Below are positions 6,613 through 11,492 of a stretch of DNA of 11,492 bases, in pieces. The stretch is from Actinomycetes bacterium. Lineage in GTDB: Bacteria; Actinomycetota; Acidimicrobiia; Acidimicrobiales; SZUA-35. The DNA is taken from contig JAAETV010000474.1 of assembly GCA_024227975.1 (NCBI GenBank), positions 1-11,492 on the forward strand. Reading direction: 5' to 3'. The first letter of the stretch is position 1, and each line of letters begins with the position of its first letter. The notes under the pieces were generated by a model. The model worked only from the letters and a program-made list of their open reading frames with translations. It did not search any database and had not been told where the DNA came from. A program made the position numbers and the translations under genes.

Positions 6613-9572
6613 CCGCTTCGAGCCCATCCATCGAGATCACGATCGAGCTCAACGGGCAACCGCTGAGCACCAGCGTCGAACCCCACCTCAACCTCCGCCA
6701 GCTCCTGCGACGCGAGGGCATGCTCAGCGTCAAGTACGGCTCTCCGAGCGGGGAGACGGGGGCAGCCGCCATCCTCTACGACGGGGAGCTGGCCAGCGCC
6801 GATGTGATACTGGCGGCCCAGGCTGATGGCCATACCGTTACCACCGTCGAATCCCTGAACACCGAGCGAGACCTGCACCCGATCCAGGCCGCCTTTGCTG
6901 CCGTCGGTGCCCTCCAGTCGGGCTATTCGGCCGGAGCCATGATCCTCGGTACCATGGCCCTGCTGGAGCGCAACCCCGATCCGTCCGAGTCCGAGATCCG
7001 CGACATGCTGTCCGGCATCCTCGATCGCGAGACGGCCTACGTGAAGCCGGTCGAGGCCGTCAAGAGGGCCGCCTCCACCCTTCGAGGCGAATCCGTCGAG
7101 CCGTTCGGTCCCCTCACCATCACCCCCCTGACCGACGGTACGAACCCGATCCCCTACGATCCGGCCGACGAGCCCCCCGAGGCCTCCCAATCGGTGCCGC
7201 GCCTCATCCCCTCACGTGACGTGCCCGAGATGGCCGTGGTCGGCAAACCCGAGATCAAGGTCGACGCGGTGAAGCTGGCCAAGGGCAATCCCGCCTTCAC
7301 CGATGACGTCGAGATGCGGGGCATGCTTTACGCTCGCCTCCTCACCAGCCCTCACGCCCATGCCCACATCGTCAGCATCGACGACTCCAAGGCCCGTGCC
7401 CTTCCCGGGGTCCATGCTGTGCTGCACCATGGCAACGTTCCCCGCATCAAGTACGCGTCAGGCGGCCAGAGCTGGCCCAACCCCCACCCCCACGATCAGG
7501 TCAGCTTCGACACCAAGGTCCGCCATGTCGGCGACCGGGTGGCGGCGGTGGCGGCCGAGACTCCCGAGATCGCCGAGCAAGCCGTCGGCCTCATTGATGT
7601 CACCTACGAGGTCTTGCCCGCCGTATTCGACGAGCGTCACGCCATGGACGACGACGCCCCCGTCATCCACGACGAGGAAGACACGGTCGAGATCTTCGAT
7701 CGCGATCGCAACATCGTCCACCAGATCACGGCCAAGCGGGGCGACGTCGACGCCGCCCTGGCTGGTGCCGACCATGTCTTCACCCAGACGTTCCGGGTCC
7801 ACCAGGTTCAGCAGTGCCCCATCGAGCCCCATATCTCGATCGCCTGGATCGATGAAGACGAGCGCATGGTCATCCGTACCGCGACCCAGGTTCCGTTTCA
7901 CGCCCGGCGCATGGTGGCCCCCCTGCTCGGCATGGAGGTCAAGGACATCCGAGTCATCAAGCCTCGTATCGGGGGAGGGTTCGGGGCCAAGCAGGAGATG
8001 CTGATCGAGGACATCGTCGGGCACATGGCCATGATCACCCGCCGCCCCTGCCGTCTGGAGCTGACCCGGTCCGAGGAGTTCGCCTCCAGCCGAAGTCGTC
8101 ACCCCCAGACCCTCACATACACCACCGGCGTCGACCGCGATGGAACCCTGGTGGCCCAAGACCTCCACGTCATCGGCAACACTGGCCCCTACGGCACCCA
8201 CGGCTACACGGTTCAGACGGTGACGGGGCTGCGCGGCCTCACCTCGTACAACGCTCCGAACAAGCGCTTCCATTGTGACGTCGTCTATACGAACATCCCG
8301 GTCCCGGGCGCCTACCGGGGCTATGGGGCCCCACAGGCCGAGTTCGCTCTCGAAGCTCACATGGAGGACATCGCCCACGAGTTGGGCATGGACGTCATCG
8401 AGTTCAGGCGCATGAACTGGGCCAAGGTCGGCTCCGAGATGGATATCGCACCCCATCTTGGAGAGCGGGCCGTGGTCGAGGGTGAAATCGACGAATACCC
8501 GAAGGTGATGTCGTCAGGTACCGAAGAGTGCGTAGCCCAGGGGATGCGCGAAGCCGGTTGGCACCGTCGGGACGATCCGGCCTGGGTCAGCCCCGCTGAT
8601 CGCCCCCACATTCGACGCGGCATCGGTTTCGCTTTCTGTATGCATGGCACCGCCATCCCCTTCCTCGACATGGGGGGCTGCTCGATCAAGCTCAACGACG
8701 ACGGCTCATTCAACATGTTGGTAGGGGCCACCGACCTCGGTACCGGGGCCGACACTGTGCTGGGGCAGATCGCGGCCGAGGTATTGGGTGTGCCTCTGGA
8801 GGACATCAAGGTCTACTCCTCGGATACCGACATGACCCCCTTCGACACCGGGGCCTATGCCAGCTCCACCACCTACATATCTGGTACCGCGGCCCTCCGA
8901 GCGGCCGAGGTCGTACGCAAGCGGCTCAAGGAACGGGCCGCCATGTTGTTGGAGGTCGACGAGCCCTGCACCATCGAGCTTCGTGACCGCCGGGCCTTCG
9001 CCCCCGACGGCCGTTCGGTGTCGATAGAGGACATCGCCCTCGATTCTCTCCACTGGCAAGAGCAGGAGCAGATCATGGGTACCTCGTCGTATGTGTCGCC
9101 CGATTGCCCGCCCCCCTTCGCCGCCCAGTTCGCTGAGATCGAGGTCGATATCGAGACGGGTCAGGTCACGGTGACGAAGCTGGTGATGGCCGTCGACTGT
9201 GGGGTCGCTATCAACCCTGTCACGGCCAGCGGCCAGGTCGAGGGCGGCATGATCCAAGCCCTCGGCTACGCCCATTGTGAGGAGATGGTCTACGACGGCG
9301 ACGGCCGTCTCCTCAACGACTCGTTCGGTCCCTACAAGATCTACCGGGCCGACGAGATGCCCGAGACCGTCGTCTACCTCGTCCAGACGATGGAAGACTC
9401 CGGCCCCTTTGGAGCCAAAGCCGTGGCCGAGATCCCCAAGGATGGGGTCGCCCCCGCCATCCGCAACGCCATCGTCAATGCCACCGGTGCTGTTATCAAT
9501 GACCTCCCCTTCACCCCCGAGCGCGTTTGGGATGCACTACATAGTCAAGGTGGTGTTCATGGAGTTGGCTGA
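6609..9572 (+). CDS. XdhD-type fused Fe-S/Mo molybdenum hydroxylase subunit; Fe-S domain lacks all cluster cysteines
   Basis: This 987-residue fusion belongs to the xanthine dehydrogenase family. Residues 1-160 align with the two-cluster [2Fe-2S] subunit, but every ligand cysteine is replaced: Ser45, Thr50, Ala53 and Asp65 in the plant-ferredoxin-like half (around GSPSGETGAAA), and Ser104, Ser107, Asp139 and Glu141 in the helical half (LQSGYSAGAMI, SGILDRETAY). Residues from about 208 form the molybdopterin part, with IGGGFGAKQ (454-462), GAYRGYGAPQ (567-576), QVEGGMIQALGY and GPFGAKAVAEIP, whose Glu941 matches the catalytic glutamate. So the Mo centre looks usable while the electron wire to FAD is missing. 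From memory, E. coli XdhD (about 956 aa) has the same fusion and similarly lost cysteines, so this may be a subfamily trait. GGAAGGAG (6594-6601) precedes ATG 6609. Substrate and acceptor are unknown. Confidence 0.92.
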   Translation: MTASSPSIEITIELNGQPLSTSVEPHLNLRQLLRREGMLSVKYGSPSGETGAAAILYDGELASADVILAAQADGHTVTTVESLNTERDLHPIQAAFAAVGALQSGYSAGAMILGTMALLERNPDPSESEIRDMLSGILDRETAYVKPVEAVKRAASTLRGESVEPFGPLTITPLTDGTNPIPYDPADEPPEASQSVPRLIPSRDVPEMAVVGKPEIKVDAVKLAKGNPAFTDDVEMRGMLYARLLTSPHAHAHIVSIDDSKARALPGVHAVLHHGNVPRIKYASGGQSWPNPHPHDQVSFDTKVRHVGDRVAAVAAETPEIAEQAVGLIDVTYEVLPAVFDERHAMDDDAPVIHDEEDTVEIFDRDRNIVHQITAKRGDVDAALAGADHVFTQTFRVHQVQQCPIEPHISIAWIDEDERMVIRTATQVPFHARRMVAPLLGMEVKDIRVIKPRIGGGFGAKQEMLIEDIVGHMAMITRRPCRLELTRSEEFASSRSRHPQTLTYTTGVDRDGTLVAQDLHVIGNTGPYGTHGYTVQTVTGLRGLTSYNAPNKRFHCDVVYTNIPVPGAYRGYGAPQAEFALEAHMEDIAHELGMDVIEFRRMNWAKVGSEMDIAPHLGERAVVEGEIDEYPKVMSSGTEECVAQGMREAGWHRRDDPAWVSPADRPHIRRGIGFAFCMHGTAIPFLDMGGCSIKLNDDGSFNMLVGATDLGTGADTVLGQIAAEVLGVPLEDIKVYSSDTDMTPFDTGAYASSTTYISGTAALRAAEVVRKRLKERAAMLLEVDEPCTIELRDRRAFAPDGRSVSIEDIALDSLHWQEQEQIMGTSSYVSPDCPPPFAAQFAEIEVDIETGQVTVTKLVMAVDCGVAINPVTASGQVEGGMIQALGYAHCEEMVYDGDGRLLNDSFGPYKIYRADEMPETVVYLVQTMEDSGPFGAKAVAEIPKDGVAPAIRNAIVNATGAVINDLPFTPERVWDALHSQGGVHGVG

Positions 9573-9616
9573 GTGGGTCGACGACCCAGAACTCGATCCG
9601 GACCTGCCCCGACATC

Positions 9617-10042
9617 ATGGTCGTGCCCCGGGCGTCGCTGGGTGAGCACGCCAAGTCATACCGGCAGATGGAGATGGGGGGAGGGCCACCCCTGGTGGCG
9701 CTGGAGGTGCCTTCCCACACGAACACGGTTCCCAAGTTCTCGGCCAAGATCCGCCGCATCAACTCCTATGGGGTGGTGGCCTATGTGGTCGAGGTCGACC
9801 CGGAGGCTCAGGCCATCCTGCGCTACGAGGCTCCAAGCATCGCCCCAACTGACTGGGCGGGGCGCCCAATTCCTGAACTGGGTGGCATCATGCTCGACTT
9901 CGCCGATGACGCCCTCCGCTGCACGAACCCCGACGGTCTGGTCGCCACCAGCTTCGACGAAATCGTGACCGCCAACGTCCACCGAGCCGAGGAGCTGGAG
10001 ACCAAGCTTCGAGCCCTGGGCCACGATCCAGACAGGGAGTGA
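9617..10042 (+). CDS. Uma2-family nuclease-like fragment, 5'-truncated, probably non-functional
   Basis: The reading frame matches the second half of Uma2 (DUF820) PD-(D/E)xK proteins: PDIMVVPRASL, then ALEVPSHTN, then KIRRINSYGVVAYVVEVDPEA. The Asp (codon 9611), Glu and Lys of the nuclease motif can all be placed, but the Asp lies before the first available start, ATG 9617. The usual first 60-70 residues (the YELIDGELV part) are absent, because the frame is stopped at 9542-9544 inside the upstream gene. No ribosome site precedes ATG 9617. A different frame has AGGTGG (9548-9553) and ATG 9559 overlapping the end of the Mo subunit gene; deleting one C from 9607-9610 would join it to this frame. 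Uma2 genes are often scattered accessory genes of unknown role. I read this as a remnant, moderately sure. Confidence 0.6.
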   Translation: MVVPRASLGEHAKSYRQMEMGGGPPLVALEVPSHTNTVPKFSAKIRRINSYGVVAYVVEVDPEAQAILRYEAPSIAPTDWAGRPIPELGGIMLDFADDALRCTNPDGLVATSFDEIVTANVHRAEELETKLRALGHDPDRE

Positions 10043-10186
10043 CGAAGACCAGCCACCGACACATTTTGGTCTGTGGTAGCGACGGTCACGAGCCATGCCC
10101 ATCTTGCCTGACCGGCTGGTGGTGGCGGCCGATCGAGCCCCCGAACGGGCTGGGTAACCCTGGCCTCACGGCATCCCGCCCCCGGC
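10043..10186. other. Non-coding or degraded spacer, nothing recognised
   Basis: Between the Uma2 fragment and the first recognisable amidohydrolase residues I find no open frame with a family match and no promoter. A 21-codon frame from ATG 10095 ends at TAA 10155 and matches nothing. It may hold the decayed 5' third of the amidohydrolase, including its missing metal-binding HxH strand. Confidence 0.4.
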
Positions 10187-10745
10187 CGGAGGGGACCCAC
10201 CGACTTCTGGAGCCTTCTCGATGACTACTGGTGGCCCCTGATCGAGGATGTCCTCGATCACGACATGATCGCAGCGGCCACCGACTATGTCTGCGCCGAG
10301 ATACTGCGTTCGGGGACCACCACATTCCACGACATTCTCGAAGCCCCCAAATGCCCCACCCGGGGCCCTGGCCCACCAAGCCGAGATCGTGCAGCGTCGG
10401 GGGCTGCGGGGATTGCTCAGCTTCGAGGCCACTGAGCGGGCCGGGCCGGAGATCGCCCGCCCAGGACTGGCCGAGAACCTGTCCCTGATCGACGAGGCAG
10501 CGAAGGGAGCCTACGGGCCGCTGGTCGGCGGTCTGATGTGTTGGCACACGACCTTTGGCTGCTCGGACGACTGCATCACCGAGGCCTTCGCTGCGCCTTC
10601 CTCCTCCACAAGGTCCGCCTCCAGGATCCTGCGGTGATGCCGGCGTCGCAGGTGCTGGCTATGGCCACCGAAGGAGGAGCCCGAGCCCCCGGCCTGGAAA
10701 GGGGTAGGGCTCCTCGAACCGGGCTGGTCCGCCGGCCGGGGCTAG
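10187..10745 (+). pseudogene. SsnA/TrzA-type amidohydrolase remnant, frameshifted and internally deleted
   Basis: Pieces of one metal-dependent amidohydrolase (deaminase/chlorohydrolase type) lie in order in shifting frames. Frame 2 from about 10193 reads PTDFWSLLDDYWWPLIED and, further on, LRSGTTTFHDILEAP. An extra A within 10349-10351 moves it to frame 3: NAPPGALAHQAEIVQ, then RRGLRGLLSFEATERAG and MCWHTTFGCSDD. Near 10583-10610 it jumps to FLLHKVRLQDPAVMP and MATEGGARAPGLE in frame 2, skipping roughly 130 codons that should carry the central metal-binding histidines. A last shift near 10697-10706 gives GLLEPGWSAG in frame 3 and TAG at 10743-10745. The N-terminal HxH strand is also gone. 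SFEATERAG and GLLEPGW resemble my memory of E. coli SsnA. It cannot make an active enzyme. It lies downstream of YgfM- and XdhD-like genes, the company SsnA keeps elsewhere. Confidence 0.75.
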
Positions 10746-10812
10746 AGGGGGCTAGATGCGCTCAGGTGGGGCGGCGTTGTGACAAGGCTGGCGAGCTATG
10801 GGCCCTACTGTC

Positions 10813-10851
10813 CTGACTGGGCTCGAGGTCGCCCACTAGGGTCGCGCCGTG
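10813..10851 (+). promoter_or_regulatory. Promoter and leaderless start of the luciferase-like gene (TAGGGT-N6-GTG)
   Basis: CTGACT (10813-10818) and TAGGGT (10837-10842) are 18 bp apart. Exactly six bases then separate TAGGGT from GTG 10849. No Shine-Dalgarno sequence is present. This is the best leaderless start in the window and supports the GTG as the true start. Confidence 0.6.
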
Positions 10852-11492
10852 CGAACTGGTCTGAACCTGATTCCAGAGTGCCCCATCGCCGAGATGGTCG
10901 AGTTTGCGGCAGCGGCTGAGACGATGGGCTTCGAGCGGTGTTGGGTTTATGACGAGGGCCTGGCCGCCCGCGACGTTTACCTGACCTTGGCCGCCATCGC
11001 GGCCGGTACCAAGCGGATGCAACTGGGGCCCGGCATTACGAACCCGTACACCCGGCATCCGGCTCAGACCGCATCGGCTACGGCCAGTCTCGACGAGCTG
11101 AGTGGCCGTCGCGCCTTCCTCGGGGTTGGGGCTGGAGGCAGCCTCACCCTCGACCCGATGGGTCTGACCCGAGTTCGCCCCCTTGCTGCGGTGCGGGAGA
11201 CAATCGAGGCCTGCCGGGCCTTGCTGGATGGGGGTCGGGTCGATCTCGACGGTGAGGTGGTGCAACTGCGGTCGGCCCATCTTGGCTATGGGCGACCGGG
11301 TACGGAGATCTGGCTTGCGGGGCGGGGCCCCAAGATGCTGCAGCTGGGTGGGGCCATCGCTGACGGGGTGATGCTCGACTTCATCTACCAGCCCTCGTTG
11401 GCTGACTCGGTGTCGCTGGTCGAGTCAGGGGCCGCCGGGGCCGGACGTCGGGCCCTGCTCTGCTACTCGACGGCGCTGGTCATGGACGATCA
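10849..11492 (+). CDS. Luciferase-like (LLM) F420-dependent oxidoreductase, 3' end outside window
   Basis: The frame opens with GTG 10849 and runs off the window with 214 codons and no stop. The protein begins VRTGLNLIPECPIAEM and follows the bacterial luciferase-like TIM barrel (PF00296). GFERCWVYDE is an early strand, GPGITNPYTRHP (60-71) resembles the cofactor-site loop of F420-dependent methylene-tetrahydromethanopterin reductase-like members, and AGRGPKMLQLGG (157-168) is the later phosphate-binding region. Such enzymes pass hydride between reduced F420 or FMN and an organic substrate; the substrate cannot be read here. F420 use is inferred from the Mer-like motifs and the actinobacterial setting. 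The gene is set apart from the decayed amidohydrolase by about 100 nt and has its own leaderless promoter, so it is probably not part of the molybdenum hydroxylase operon. Confidence 0.88.
   Translation, partial: MRTGLNLIPECPIAEMVEFAAAAETMGFERCWVYDEGLAARDVYLTLAAIAAGTKRMQLGPGITNPYTRHPAQTASATASLDELSGRRAFLGVGAGGSLTLDPMGLTRVRPLAAVRETIEACRALLDGGRVDLDGEVVQLRSAHLGYGRPGTEIWLAGRGPKMLQLGGAIADGVMLDFIYQPSLADSVSLVESGAAGAGRRALLCYSTALVMDD

Noticed and set aside
6609..7100. Loss of the Fe-S cysteines explained by a frameshift or sequencing error
   Set aside because: The frame is continuous, the surrounding family residues align without gaps, and all eight sites are single-codon substitutions, which errors would not produce.
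9573..9968. GTG 9573 frame after the Mo subunit gene
   Set aside because: It is Arg/Ser/Pro-rich with no family match, whereas the overlapping frame 2 clearly encodes the Uma2-like piece.
10287..10637. A separate small protein of 116 codons
   Set aside because: Its first 20 residues are out-of-frame amidohydrolase and its middle is in-frame amidohydrolase, so it is a piece of the pseudogene and not a gene.
1..11492. tRNA, rRNA, CRISPR arrays, insertion sequences or phage genes
   Set aside because: No cloverleaf, no spaced direct repeats, no transposase or integrase motifs and no terminal inverted repeats were found on reading both strands.

Overview
The window is GC-rich, densely coded bacterial chromosome. 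The codon use, the many GTG starts, an F420-type luciferase-like monooxygenase and TAnnnT -10 boxes placed exactly one turn before start codons (leaderless genes) all suggest an actinomycete. The gene content would suit an uncultured Acidimicrobiia-like lineage, but that placement is inference.

Layout. (1) 1-729: the end of a cell-wall amidase, closed by an intrinsic terminator that overlaps its stop codon. (2) 831-3255: purH-folD. FolD makes 10-formyl-THF and PurH consumes it for purine synthesis. (3) 3360-3851: a small TfoX/YjbR-like gene on the minus strand, facing folD and divergent from the next gene, with a clear promoter between them. (4) 3852-5749: a crotonase-family (enoyl-CoA hydratase/isomerase) protein and an extended short-chain dehydrogenase/epimerase, each apparently with its own start signal. 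(5) 5765-9572: a promoter and a two-gene molybdenum hydroxylase operon. The first gene is a 260-aa FAD subunit of the E. coli YgfM type. It overlaps by ATGA a 987-aa fused subunit of the XdhD type. The N-terminal [2Fe-2S] domain of the fusion has lost all eight cluster cysteines, while the molybdenum domain looks intact. (6) 9573-10836: a decaying stretch. It holds a truncated Uma2-like nuclease fragment and a multiply frameshifted, internally deleted amidohydrolase of the SsnA/TrzA type. (7) 10849-end: the first 214 codons of a luciferase-like F420-dependent oxidoreductase, with a TAGGGT-N6-GTG leaderless start.

The most interesting part is regions 5 and 6 read together. A YgfM-like, XdhD-like and SsnA-like series resembles the ygfM/xdhD/ssnA group of E. 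coli and the selenium-linked molybdenum hydroxylase loci. Here the molybdoenzyme keeps its reading frames but has no visible iron-sulfur electron path, and the amidohydrolase partner is dead. The second theme is the repeated TAnnnT-N6/7-start arrangement, which fixes several gene starts. No tRNA, rRNA, CRISPR array, insertion sequence or prophage was seen.
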